Positions 17,648-26,592 of a stretch of 28,201 nucleotides of DNA are shown one piece after another. Position 1 is the stretch's first letter, and every line of letters begins with the position of its first letter. Location: assembly GCA_002369325.1 (NCBI GenBank), contig DFDU01000067.1:1-28201 (forward strand), given 5' to 3'. The translations under genes were made by a program, and so were the position numbers. Below the pieces are notes generated by a model. The model was not told where the DNA came from and did not search any database. It saw only the letters and a program-made list of their open reading frames with translations. This stretch comes from Lachnospiraceae bacterium UBA3820. GTDB taxonomy: Bacteria; Bacillota; Clostridia; Lachnospirales; Lachnospiraceae.

Positions 17648-17831
17648 GGATATCTGCATATTATTAATCATTCGCAGGCACGCTTTCGCTACCCTCCAAC
17701 GCAGCTGTACTAAGCTCTTTTTTCAAGCCATAATCTGCTTTTACTTTGTAAAGCAATTATGGCTTCAAAAAATCGCTAAGTACAGGCGTTTCCAGAGTAC
17801 CTGCTTAACGATTAATAATATGCAGATATCC
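17648..17831. repeat. 184-bp near-palindromic extragenic element
   Basis: Two 22-base arms (17648-17669 and 17810-17831, starting GGATATCTGCAT) are perfect inverted repeats. The palindrome continues inward with mismatches: GCAGG-CAC against GCAGG-TAC, CTGTACTAAG against CTGTACTTAG, and AAGCCATAAT around a short centre near 17740-17755. Folded, it makes one very long hairpin. It fills most of the 231-base gap between the HAD gene and the PII-like gene and has no coding capacity. A one-arm relative lies at 1237-1299. Size, terminal repeats and lack of genes fit a MITE or a REP-like bacterial interspersed element; it may also act as a bidirectional terminator. Confidence 0.85.
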
Positions 17832-17858
17832 CATAAACATTTTCTTAATTTCTATATC

Positions 17859-18506
17859 TTATATCAGTTCACAAATTGATTTAATATTGTCATATACTTG
17901 TTTAGCGTACTGTGCTGTCGTTTCGTTGGGTTGTATAAGGTCAATCACCATAACCGGATACATGCCTGCCCTTCCGGCCGATACAATTCCGTTTATGGAA
18001 TCTTCAACCGCTATTGCCCTTGCGGGTTCAACGTTAACCGCAGCACACGCCTTAAGATATATATCAGGATCCGGCTTGCTGTGTTCAACCATATCTCCAT
18101 ATATAATCTTATCAAAATATTTATTCATATCTCTTGAAGCAAGATATCTCTTTGCTCTTTCTTCCATAGTAGATGTTGCAAGAGCTGTTTTTATATTGTG
18201 TTCCTTTAAATATTCCAGTGTTTCTATAACACCTTCTTTAATCTCAACTCCGTTTTTTAATACAAAACTTTCAAAGTTTTCCATGACTCTGTCACGGAAT
18301 TCCAAATACTCAATACCCCGACCCACAATAGCTTCAAATCTCGGTTTATTGTCAAATTTGGTTCCTCCGGCTATTCGCTCGCAGGCCTTCGTCATTATAT
18401 CATCGGGAATGCCTCTTTTCTTTCCTTCTTCCATATAGAATCTTCGATACAGTTTTTCCGTATCAAAGATAACTCCGTCCATATCAAACACTACTGCTTC
18501 AAACAT
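17859..18506 (-). CDS. HAD-superfamily hydrolase (beta-phosphoglucomutase-like)
   Basis: Cytosolic phosphatase or phosphomutase of HAD subfamily IA, 215 residues. Motif I is VFDMDGVIFDTE (nucleophile D8, D10). A helical cap domain follows. Motif II lies in ALATSTMEERAKRYL, motif III is the lysine in SKPDPDIYLKA, and motif IV is AVEDSINGIVSAGRAGM. The order and cap type match beta-PGM/YcjU-like enzymes acting on small phosphorylated sugars or nucleotides; the substrate cannot be named. AGGAG lies eight bases before the ATG. It follows the terminator of the signalling operon and is separated from the PII-like gene by the palindromic element, so it is probably monocistronic. Confidence 0.9.
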   Translation of the reverse strand: MFEAVVFDMDGVIFDTEKLYRRFYMEEGKKRGIPDDIMTKACERIAGGTKFDNKPRFEAIVGRGIEYLEFRDRVMENFESFVLKNGVEIKEGVIETLEYLKEHNIKTALATSTMEERAKRYLASRDMNKYFDKIIYGDMVEHSKPDPDIYLKACAAVNVEPARAIAVEDSINGIVSAGRAGMYPVMVIDLIQPNETTAQYAKQVYDNIKSICELI

Positions 18507-18602
18507 CTGTTTTTCTCCTAATGTCTTTGTTGTTATAATCCGTTTTCATTCGCTGCTGTAAGCTCATGTTTAATTACTCTTTTTTCCTACATTTTTCCAT
18601 CT

Positions 18603-18640
18603 TAAAAATCGGAGAATTAAGATATCTTAATTCTCCGATT
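18603..18640 (-). terminator. rho-independent terminator of the phospho-signalling operon
   Basis: AATCGGAGAATTAAGAT and its exact complement form an uninterrupted 34-base palindrome (18607-18640). On the minus strand it is followed by TTTTTAAG. It lies 30 bases after the Ig-repeat gene stop. The remaining gap to the HAD gene shows nothing else that I can support. Confidence 0.88.
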
Positions 18641-18669
18641 AACATATACCATAAATTACATTTTGTCAA

Positions 18670-21600
18670 TTAATCTTCTTTTCTTCTCTTAAGAACGATA
18701 AAGATAAAACCTCCGACCGCAAGTATTGCAGCTGCAAGTACTGCCCACATCCACCAATGGCTTGCAGCTTTTTCAACCGCGTCGGAAACAGCGCTTGCAA
18801 CACTTTCCTCACCAAATGTAAATGTTATGGTCTGCTCCGCTTCATTTCCGGCCTCATCAGTTGCCTTCATATAAAGCTCATATTCACCCTTCTCGGTTAC
18901 ATTAAGTGATGCCTCATTATTCTTAAGTGTAATGTCTTTTCCGTTCAATGTAACCTGTTCAAGCTTATCCTCATCAAGCTGAAGTGAAACCTCTATGCTG
19001 TAATCCTCATTTTTTACTTCTCCGTCTTCAACACCTGTTACGATAAACACCGGATCTTTGGTATCTATAACAAAAGTTGCTGTCTTTTCACTCTTATGTC
19101 CAAGCTCATCCTCAGCAGTGATAAGAAGCGTATATGAACCATCTTCTATTTCATCAATTCCATCGTACTCACTTCCGTTAAGATACATACGAATCTGACA
19201 AACCGTAAGATCACTTACAAGATTATCAAGTTCAAGCTCATCAAGATTAAGCTCATTAAATGTCTTCTTATTAAATGTCTTTCCGTCAAAGTCTGACAAA
19301 TCACCTATATTTGGTTTTGATGTATCTATAGTAAAGTGAACACTGCTTGTTGATACATTGCCTGCTATATCGGTTGAGGTAATGGTTATATCATAGATAC
19401 CCTCTTCCTTAAATGTATCACTTATAGTTGTAGGATTTGCCGTAGCAGCAAAAGGTGAAAAGCTTACTGCTGTCTTCTTGCCGTTCGCATCTATTCTGGT
19501 ACCCGAAATGGATACTTTTTTATTTGCATAAAACTCATCCTTAATTACAGCTGATATGCTTACTTCTCCGTCCGTTGAATCGTAATTATTTACACCCGTT
19601 AATGTAATCTCAGGTTTATTTCTGTCGACCGTAACCTTCTGAGAAGTTGTCGCGGTATGACCAACCTTATCATTTGCATTAAATTCAAATCTGTAAATAC
19701 CGGTTTCGGTCAAAACTTCCGATAGTGAATAGTTCTTCTGCGTCGGTGTAAGTGTCAGGGTCTTGAAAAGAACTTCGTCCACACCATCACCGGCCTTACG
19801 ATATATCTCAACCGTACCCTTTGCGTCTGACCAGAATGCTTCATTTAAATTGAAGGAAACTGTTGTAGCAGATGCCGAAGTTCCTCCGTTTGCACCTGTT
19901 ATGGTAAGCTGTGGAGCAGTCGAATCAACTCTGAAACTTATAGTTCTTGTCGGACCTTGATTATTTGCCTTATCAACAGCAAATATATTTATTGTATAAT
20001 CTGCCTCATCTGCAAAAGTAAATGTTCTGTCACCGGTAGACATATAATCAGAAGTTGTAGTAGCAGTGTCAGGTATAGTCTTGATAACCTGAATTCTCAA
20101 ATCACCTGCATCCTCATTTGTATCTGTTATGGACGCTGTCAATGTGAGAGGTCCCATAAGATTAAGAGTTCCTCTGCTTTCACTGTATACCTGTCCGCCG
20201 TTTACAAGAAGTGAAACAGTCGGTGCTGTTTTATCTATTGTAAATACTACCTGCTTTGATACCGCAGCATTTCCAACCTTGTCATTTCCTGAAACTATAA
20301 TATTATGCATGCCCTCGGATGAAAGCACTATATCTGCATAGTATACATCCGTTCCTACCTTCCAGTCTGCATTTACGGCACTTCCGTTATCTGTAACAAC
20401 CATAGCAGCAGGATTGAAGTTATTATCTTTACATGTAAGTCTTACCGTAACATCCGTATTATAGAAGCCATTCGATTTTCCCGAGGTTCCACCGACAATG
20501 TCAGCTGTAACTACAGGTATTGTGTTATCAACTATAAATGCTGTCGACGAAACATTGGAAACTCTTCCCGATTTATCCCATGCCGTAACGCTTACATCAT
20601 ATCTACCATCATTAAGTGCTTTGTCTCCGAGGAACTGCTGCAAAGTGTAATCAATACTTTCAGAAGTCTCGTCTTTCTGCACAAGTACAGGATAATCAGC
20701 GTATGCAGCACCGTTATATAATACCGACACATGATAATTATTTATCGTAAGGTTATCGGTTACGGTTGATGCAAGTTGAGGTGTACCTGCCAAAACAACA
20801 CTCTCATCTACCACTTCTCCGTTTACTGTTATCGGTGCAACAGCCGGTGCTGTTTTATCAACTTTTACATAAAACTCGTTGGTTGTTGTATCTACCGAAT
20901 TTGTAGCTTTATCTTTTGCCTCAAATACTACCTTTGTTCCCAATGTAGAAGTTGATTCAGGTATGCTAATTGTTTTTGAAACTACTTTTTTTCCTGCCGG
21001 AATATCAATGCCGGTAGCTGCAGAACCGTCAATCGAATATGAAGCAGTCTTTAAAGCCGACTCAACAGCCGAATCCGATACATTAGGACCTGATTGAACA
21101 TCAACCTGAAGATTATACTCCTGATACCATTTTGCCGCATCAAGTGTTCCCATATTAATAACAATAGGTGCAGTATTATCACAAACCAAGTCACCGATAT
21201 CTACGGTAACCGGACCTGGTGTAGGATTACTATCGTCAACATATAAAGACATATCTTCAAGCACAACATTGGCAATTACAGCCGGAATAGCAAATGTAAC
21301 TTCATTGGTTGTAAATATTCCTGTAACAGTGTCTGCGCTGTTAGTTAAACCTCCGTTCTCACCGCTATGATATTTTTTATAATCACTTGTATCCTGTTTT
21401 AAAGTTATTTCCTTAACAGTATATCCCGAAGTTGCCTTAACGGTAATATTATAGAAGCCGCTCACGTCGGAATTATTAGCAAAATAAGTTTTTAAATCGC
21501 TTAAAGAAGTTATTCCTTCTACATCTGTTCCATTATGTTTAATAGATACAAGGCTTACTGTAAGATCCGAATTAACTTCCTGAAGCGACGGTAAAACTGC

Positions 21601-23457
21601 CGTTGTCTCATTAAGCGCCTTGTCGGTTGCAGTAACTGAATACTCAACGGCACTCGCCTTGGTAATATCATTTAAAGGAACCTCACAATAATACCAGTCA
21701 TCGGTGGATTTTGTGTCATATGTTTCTCCCGATACAAACTTTAATGTACCGAAATTAGTATCGGTTGCTTTAACCTTATATCTGATTCTGTTATATTTTG
21801 CTTTATTTACAAGATGTTTTCCGTTTGCAATCTCAGTGGCAGGTACATTTTCCCAATAACCGTCAGCAGTTTCATCGGTTATTGTACTTGTAATACTGTG
21901 TCTTTGAATAACCACATCTGTGTTGTATGTACCGGTCAATTCCGGTGCTGTTGTATCAAGAATAAAGGTAATATGATCCGATTCTGAGCCCACATTTCCT
22001 GCATTATCAGTAGGAACAACCCAAACTTCATAGGTAGCATCATTATTGTGATTTGAAAAATCAACATTACTACCCACTATAGCGCCAAAGTTTATTGAAA
22101 AGTTATATGAATTATTACCACTTTCTAAGGTATAGCTATGATTATCACCATGACCACCTGCTCCATCTTTTTTTGCATGAAACATAAGTCCACCAGCGTC
22201 TGCTATACCGGAAAAAGCTTCATTCACTGTACCTCTGATTATAACCTCATTGTCATCATTAAGCTTAACATAATAATTCGTTCCATCTGGATTTTTTTCC
22301 GAAACATCTATTGATGATACCTCCGGAAGTTCCTTATCCACCTTAAACGAATAAGACTCGCTTGTCTGATTTTCTGAATTATCCGTGACACCAACGTTTA
22401 ATGTTGCTGTACCACTACTATTTGCTTTAAAAGTAACGACATCATCCCCACCTTCGCAAGTACCGTTAGTTGGAGATAGCTCTATTTCTTTAATTGGAGA
22501 CTCAGAATCTCCGGCTCCGGATGATATTTCCACTTTAAGCTCATCGCTTTTATACCATTTCGAGGGATCAAACACTAACCCACTTACAGTAGGTTTTAAT
22601 ACCGGTTTTGTCTGATCATATATTAGCGTTGCATAAGTTATTGATGGTATTGGTATCGATTCTGAAATTGTTGTTGTTGCACTTATAACTTTCTCCGTAT
22701 ATGTTTTGTTTACATCTCCAGAAAACGTATATGTATATGTATATGTATTTACTAATGACTGCTCATTTGTAACCAGAGTCAATTTATCGTTCGTTTGAGG
22801 ATCTACAGTCACATTATCATCTAATACAGTTAAAGCTGTTAATGTACCCGTTGTAGTTATTTCAACAGTTAATGTATCACCATTATTATAATAACCCATA
22901 GCGTTATCTGAAACAGCATCCTCTCCATGCTTTACTGTCATTGTATTGCAAGAAGTTTGCTTGTTAAACGTAACTACATTTCCATCAACAGCTGTTGCAC
23001 TCGGAAAGGTATACTTCCATTTAAGGCTTGCAGCACTATCATAATCATTAATAGGGATTTTATAAACTTTATAGCCAACAAACCCTGATAATTCAGACGA
23101 CTGGTCACTGCTACATATTATTTGAGTAGCATTTTCAACATTAACCGCTGTTCCATCGGTCGTATACCATATTTTTTCAAGGTTTTCACTATTAGGAACA
23201 GCGATAAAATATGCAAATTCACGCTCACCTTTTCCAACGCTGCTATCATTTATTACCTCTATCCAACCATCAGCGCCATATTTTTCCGTGTCATTATCAT
23301 TAGGTAAATAAGCAAGAAATGCTCTTATTTCACCTTCCGCCTTCGCACTATACTTCCTGTCAAAATGGAAATACAAAGTAGTGCCAACCATCACGACGGT
23401 AAGAATCACAGCTATTAACTTATAAAGCAAGCTTGTTTTTTTCCAAAACTCTCTCAT
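18670..23457 (-). CDS. giant Ig-like repeat surface protein with two terminal membrane segments
   Basis: A 1595-residue predicted surface protein. An N-terminal hydrophobic segment (LLYKLIAVILTVVMVGTTLY, residues about 9-28) is followed by YSAKAEG, a possible signal-peptidase site. A C-terminal membrane segment (WAVLAAAILAVGGFIFIVL) ends in RRKED. Between them lie at least eleven Ig-like units, each joined by a (V/I)D-x-x-x-P linker such as KVDKELPEV, ILDTTAPEL, KVDKTAPAV, TIDKTAPTV, RVDSTAPQL and VIDTKDPVF. Linkers fall near residues 281, 376, 503, 759, 869, 977, 1076, 1179, 1277, 1379 and 1466, about 100 apart except for two larger domains. An in-frame ATG 45 bases upstream overlaps the previous gene; AAGGAG lies ten bases before the ATG at 23457, which is preferred. 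No LPXTG or catalytic motif seen. It may be an adhesin or envelope spacer; the exact role is unknown. Confidence 0.8.
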   Translation of the reverse strand: MREFWKKTSLLYKLIAVILTVVMVGTTLYFHFDRKYSAKAEGEIRAFLAYLPNDNDTEKYGADGWIEVINDSSVGKGEREFAYFIAVPNSENLEKIWYTTDGTAVNVENATQIICSSDQSSELSGFVGYKVYKIPINDYDSAASLKWKYTFPSATAVDGNVVTFNKQTSCNTMTVKHGEDAVSDNAMGYYNNGDTLTVEITTTGTLTALTVLDDNVTVDPQTNDKLTLVTNEQSLVNTYTYTYTFSGDVNKTYTEKVISATTTISESIPIPSITYATLIYDQTKPVLKPTVSGLVFDPSKWYKSDELKVEISSGAGDSESPIKEIELSPTNGTCEGGDDVVTFKANSSGTATLNVGVTDNSENQTSESYSFKVDKELPEVSSIDVSEKNPDGTNYYVKLNDDNEVIIRGTVNEAFSGIADAGGLMFHAKKDGAGGHGDNHSYTLESGNNSYNFSINFGAIVGSNVDFSNHNNDATYEVWVVPTDNAGNVGSESDHITFILDTTAPELTGTYNTDVVIQRHSITSTITDETADGYWENVPATEIANGKHLVNKAKYNRIRYKVKATDTNFGTLKFVSGETYDTKSTDDWYYCEVPLNDITKASAVEYSVTATDKALNETTAVLPSLQEVNSDLTVSLVSIKHNGTDVEGITSLSDLKTYFANNSDVSGFYNITVKATSGYTVKEITLKQDTSDYKKYHSGENGGLTNSADTVTGIFTTNEVTFAIPAVIANVVLEDMSLYVDDSNPTPGPVTVDIGDLVCDNTAPIVINMGTLDAAKWYQEYNLQVDVQSGPNVSDSAVESALKTASYSIDGSAATGIDIPAGKKVVSKTISIPESTSTLGTKVVFEAKDKATNSVDTTTNEFYVKVDKTAPAVAPITVNGEVVDESVVLAGTPQLASTVTDNLTINNYHVSVLYNGAAYADYPVLVQKDETSESIDYTLQQFLGDKALNDGRYDVSVTAWDKSGRVSNVSSTAFIVDNTIPVVTADIVGGTSGKSNGFYNTDVTVRLTCKDNNFNPAAMVVTDNGSAVNADWKVGTDVYYADIVLSSEGMHNIIVSGNDKVGNAAVSKQVVFTIDKTAPTVSLLVNGGQVYSESRGTLNLMGPLTLTASITDTNEDAGDLRIQVIKTIPDTATTTSDYMSTGDRTFTFADEADYTINIFAVDKANNQGPTRTISFRVDSTAPQLTITGANGGTSASATTVSFNLNEAFWSDAKGTVEIYRKAGDGVDEVLFKTLTLTPTQKNYSLSEVLTETGIYRFEFNANDKVGHTATTSQKVTVDRNKPEITLTGVNNYDSTDGEVSISAVIKDEFYANKKVSISGTRIDANGKKTAVSFSPFAATANPTTISDTFKEEGIYDITITSTDIAGNVSTSSVHFTIDTSKPNIGDLSDFDGKTFNKKTFNELNLDELELDNLVSDLTVCQIRMYLNGSEYDGIDEIEDGSYTLLITAEDELGHKSEKTATFVIDTKDPVFIVTGVEDGEVKNEDYSIEVSLQLDEDKLEQVTLNGKDITLKNNEASLNVTEKGEYELYMKATDEAGNEAEQTITFTFGEESVASAVSDAVEKAASHWWMWAVLAAAILAVGGFIFIVLKRRKED

Positions 23458-23476
23458 TAATTTTCTCTCTCCTTCC

Positions 23477-24355
23477 CTATAAGCTTTCCTCTGTATGAAC
23501 AACTACTACATCATAGATATATCGCTTTTTATCAACACCCTTTATATGTTCGGTGTTATTTATATCATCGGCAATCGGAAGGGATGTAGCACTCTCTTTC
23601 TTCTCGCCGGATAATATCGTGGTTGCCGCTTCGCTGTCATCGTTTTTATCCGAGGATCTTAGGACTACTGTTTCTTCGTCTTCATTTGAAGCCTTTAAGA
23701 CTGCTGTTTCGTCATCGTCTTCCGCTACAATCCTGTCTGTTGAACATAAGACGTCTGTTTCCGCATCAGGATCGAAATCGTCATAATCAGAGTCTTCTTT
23801 AAGCCCGTCATCTTCTGCCTTAAGTACATCTGTCTCTCCGTCAGGATCAAAGTCATCGTCAAAATATGTTTTTTCTTTTGACTCATTTGGTCTTAAGACA
23901 TCAGTTTCGGCTTCCGAATTATCAAGTACTGTGGTTTCTTCCTCTCCCGAGGCAACGGATAAATCATTGATATCATATTCATCTTCCGGTCTTAAGATAT
24001 CCGTTTCTCTTTCTTCAGGTTTTATATCAACCGATTTAATCGTGGCCGGGTCGATATTACTTGTAATCTTTCGAGTAACATCTTCATTTGTTGCCGAGTC
24101 TCTGATAGTAATCTTTCCTGTATCCTGATTGTAGTATTTTTTCTGCTCCTGCTTCAAAATCTTACTGCTGTTGCTCTTTTCGGTTCCTCCCTTTTTCTTC
24201 TTCTTTTCGGCAATTTCCCTTCGGGCATTTCTACCTGTCAGATCTCCAATTACTTTAGGAATCTTAAATACTATAAATAAAACTATACTTGTTATAAGTA
24301 AGATTATGGCGAGTGTCATTCCGCCATAAAAGCATAAATTGTAAATATCTTTCAT
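23477..24355 (-). CDS. single-pass membrane protein with eight ET-x-(V/I)-L motifs
   Basis: I do not recognise a named family. It has 292 residues, with one membrane segment at about 10-31, then a basic stretch (AEKKKKKGG), then a long acidic, probably disordered region that should be cytoplasmic by the positive-inside rule. That region holds eight copies of E/A-T-x-V/I-L with threonines at 118, 141, 151, 175, 200, 217, 229 and 245 (for example ETDILRPED, ETTVLDN, ETDVLRP, ETDVLKA, ETVVLRS). One pair sits in a longer duplication (FDPDGETDVL and FDPDAETDVL). A pT-x-x-L/I pattern is a plausible FHA ligand once phosphorylated. It lies five bases after the kinase and 19 before the Ig-repeat gene. 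A GTG nine bases upstream is in frame, but AGGAG suits the ATG at 24355. Proposed role: phospho-scaffold. Confidence 0.75.
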   Translation of the reverse strand: MKDIYNLCFYGGMTLAIILLITSIVLFIVFKIPKVIGDLTGRNARREIAEKKKKKGGTEKSNSSKILKQEQKKYYNQDTGKITIRDSATNEDVTRKITSNIDPATIKSVDIKPEERETDILRPEDEYDINDLSVASGEEETTVLDNSEAETDVLRPNESKEKTYFDDDFDPDGETDVLKAEDDGLKEDSDYDDFDPDAETDVLCSTDRIVAEDDDETAVLKASNEDEETVVLRSSDKNDDSEAATTILSGEKKESATSLPIADDINNTEHIKGVDKKRYIYDVVVVHTEESL

Positions 24356-24360
24356 AGCTA

Positions 24361-26553
24361 TCACTCTCCTATCTCTTTATCATCCGAATTTTCGTTTTCT
24401 TCTTCGGATGTTTTTTCATCATCAGGTTCATCCGCATCATCCTGCTTTTTAATGGTTCCATTGGCAAGTGATGATACCGTGTCCTTACGTTTTTTCCATG
24501 TTTTGTTACTGTCTATGGACGCTACTTTCGAACCCTCCTCATAAACACTTATGAGGTCAGTCAACTGCTTTTTGCATTGGTCATTCCAATATGCAGGATC
24601 CTGATTTGTAGCCTCACATACTGTATAAATATAATCAAGATGCGCAGCATATACTTTTGCGCTGAGTACATTTCCTGTTCCCAAAACGCCCTCAAGCTCC
24701 TTATATGTCGAAAGTGCATTGTCATACTCACCCATCTGCTCATAGCAATATGCTTTCTTCATCATCTTGTTGAAATAGCTTGTATTGAATACGTTATCAT
24801 TATCACCGCCATATCCAATTTCGCCGTTTTCTTCTACCTTTATATCAAGAATTGTAAGGTAATCATCACAATAAGCTATAACCTCATCATAATATGTATG
24901 TGCTTCAGACTCATTTTCGGTAGTTTTTGCAAGTTGCTCGTATATAACTGAGAGGTTATCATAATATGCATAGTAATAATCGTTGGTATTAAGCTTTGTT
25001 CCTGTGTACTCGTCAAGGTCTTCAACCGCCTTGCTCATTACTTCTTCGGCTTTCTTTGCGACGCCCTCGGTATTTATATATGTCGCATATATCTGTCCTA
25101 TCGTTTTGTAATTTATAAATTTATTTTCATTTTGGTTAGTGTATTCGCGTTGGTTATAATCGGCAAAATCATTTACTTCTTCAAGAAGTTCATCAATATT
25201 TACCGATGTACTTGAAAGGATGAGCGATACCGAACCATAGTAAGATGCAAGTTCACCGAAGTTTTTGTCTTTCTTGTCAACCATATTGAAGTACTTGGTA
25301 GCTGTCTTATAATCAGCAAGCTCATCAAAATATGTTATAGCCATCTTATACAACACTTCATCATTTTTATCGACACCGGCATAACCCGACTTAATACGGT
25401 TAGCCACAACATTAAGCCCCGTCTGCAAATCAAGTGGAGTTGTTCCATCTTCTTTTATTTCATGAGAAGCATCTATATATGTCTGGATAAATTTGTCATA
25501 AGCCTCGGCATCTTTACCGTCAAGCTCGAAAGCTTTTTTATATTCTTCTACCGCACTTGAATAATCTTCTTCTATCTTATAATCATTACCCGCTTCTATA
25601 TAAGCATTGTAATTTTCCATCTTTATCTTTTTTAAACCTGCATATCCGTAGATTGAAGTTACGGCTGCTGCTATGGTAAGCACGGATGTTGCGATAAATG
25701 TTGTAAGCTTTCTTTTGTTTTTCTTTTTATATGAATCGTCAAGCTCCGTATAATGCTCAAGGTCATATATAAGCTCAGAGCAGTTCTGATATCTCTTTGC
25801 CGGGTTGTCTTCAGTACATTTCAAAAGTATCTTTTCAAGTCCTGACGAAAGCGCCGGATTCATCTCTCTTATCGGATGAACACCGTAAGGCGGGTCACAC
25901 GGATTATTTCCGGTAACCATATGATAAAGGGTTGCACCGAGATTATATATATCGGTTCTTGCATCGGTATTGTATATGCCTCGTCCCTGCTTATCACCGA
26001 ACTGCTCAGGTGCGGCATATCCTCTTGTACCCAAAGCTGTGGTATCCGCATTATTTTCAACGTCATACTCTTTGGCGGTTCCGAAATCGATAAGCTTCAC
26101 TCCGCCCTCAGGTTTAATCATTACATTGGAAGGCTTCATATCCCTGTATATTACAGGAGGGTTCATATTGTGAAGATAATCCAATGCCCCTGCGAGCTGG
26201 ATTCCCCATTCAACAACCAGTTCCTGTGGCTGTGCGCCTTCTTTTTTAAGTCTTTCACTTATGGTTTCACCCTCGATAAAGTCCATTACAACGTAAATAA
26301 TATTATCCTGATTAATAATATCGACTATTCTCGGCAGTACCGGATGGTCTACATTTTTAAGGATATTTGCTTCACGTTCAAGACCTTTCAAGAGCGTCTT
26401 GGCAGACTTCGAGCCGTCATTTTTTATTTCTTTAACTGCCCACTGCTTGTTGAGTCGATTGTCTCTCGCAAGATATACGATAGACATACCACCTCTGCCG
26501 ACCTCTTTCCATATTTCATATTTACCGTCTAAAACAGTACCTTCCTTAGTCAT
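24361..26553 (-). CDS. membrane Ser/Thr protein kinase with C-terminal TPR-like sensor region
   Basis: Hanks-type kinase, 730 residues. Kinase domain at about 12-270: glycine loop VGRGGMSIV, lysine K41 (AVKEIK), catalytic loop YRDMKPSNV (D138, N143; Tyr replaces the usual His), DFG at 156-158, activation loop with DTTALGTRGY, and AAPEQF (APE at 181-183). A basic linker precedes one membrane segment at about 284-306. The rest, roughly 310-690, is helical with TPR-like units, clearest at 314-355 (AGNDYKIEEDYSSAVEEYKKA) and near 610-645, and a very acidic tail. By topology this part should lie outside the membrane, in place of the PASTA repeats of PrkC/Stk1 kinases. GGAAGGG precedes the ATG. It is 39 bases after the PP2C gene, a classic kinase/phosphatase pair. 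Confidence 0.93.
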   Translation of the reverse strand: MTKEGTVLDGKYEIWKEVGRGGMSIVYLARDNRLNKQWAVKEIKNDGSKSAKTLLKGLEREANILKNVDHPVLPRIVDIINQDNIIYVVMDFIEGETISERLKKEGAQPQELVVEWGIQLAGALDYLHNMNPPVIYRDMKPSNVMIKPEGGVKLIDFGTAKEYDVENNADTTALGTRGYAAPEQFGDKQGRGIYNTDARTDIYNLGATLYHMVTGNNPCDPPYGVHPIREMNPALSSGLEKILLKCTEDNPAKRYQNCSELIYDLEHYTELDDSYKKKNKRKLTTFIATSVLTIAAAVTSIYGYAGLKKIKMENYNAYIEAGNDYKIEEDYSSAVEEYKKAFELDGKDAEAYDKFIQTYIDASHEIKEDGTTPLDLQTGLNVVANRIKSGYAGVDKNDEVLYKMAITYFDELADYKTATKYFNMVDKKDKNFGELASYYGSVSLILSSTSVNIDELLEEVNDFADYNQREYTNQNENKFINYKTIGQIYATYINTEGVAKKAEEVMSKAVEDLDEYTGTKLNTNDYYYAYYDNLSVIYEQLAKTTENESEAHTYYDEVIAYCDDYLTILDIKVEENGEIGYGGDNDNVFNTSYFNKMMKKAYCYEQMGEYDNALSTYKELEGVLGTGNVLSAKVYAAHLDYIYTVCEATNQDPAYWNDQCKKQLTDLISVYEEGSKVASIDSNKTWKKRKDTVSSLANGTIKKQDDADEPDDEKTSEEENENSDDKEIGE

Positions 26554-26592
26554 GATGTTCCCTTCCCAACTTTTTGTAAATGAAACTTTTGT

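Noticed and set aside
17887..18438. 183-codon plus-strand open frame opposite the HAD hydrolase gene
   Set aside because: Antisense of a gene with all four HAD motifs; no ribosome binding site or family-like sequence.
18532..18561. Promoter for the HAD gene (TATAAC with a weak upstream box)
   Set aside because: The -10-like hexamer is reasonable but the -35-like hexamer matches only 2/6 at 18-base spacing; not strong enough to list.
23458..23502. Upstream ATG (23502) as start of the Ig-repeat gene
   Set aside because: It would overlap the preceding gene and place the AAGGAG ribosome binding site inside the coding region; the ATG at 23457 fits that site.
25876..26532. Long open frame (218 codons) on the plus strand opposite the kinase gene
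   Set aside because: It is the antisense of a well-supported kinase domain, has no good ribosome binding site and its translation shows no recognisable domain.
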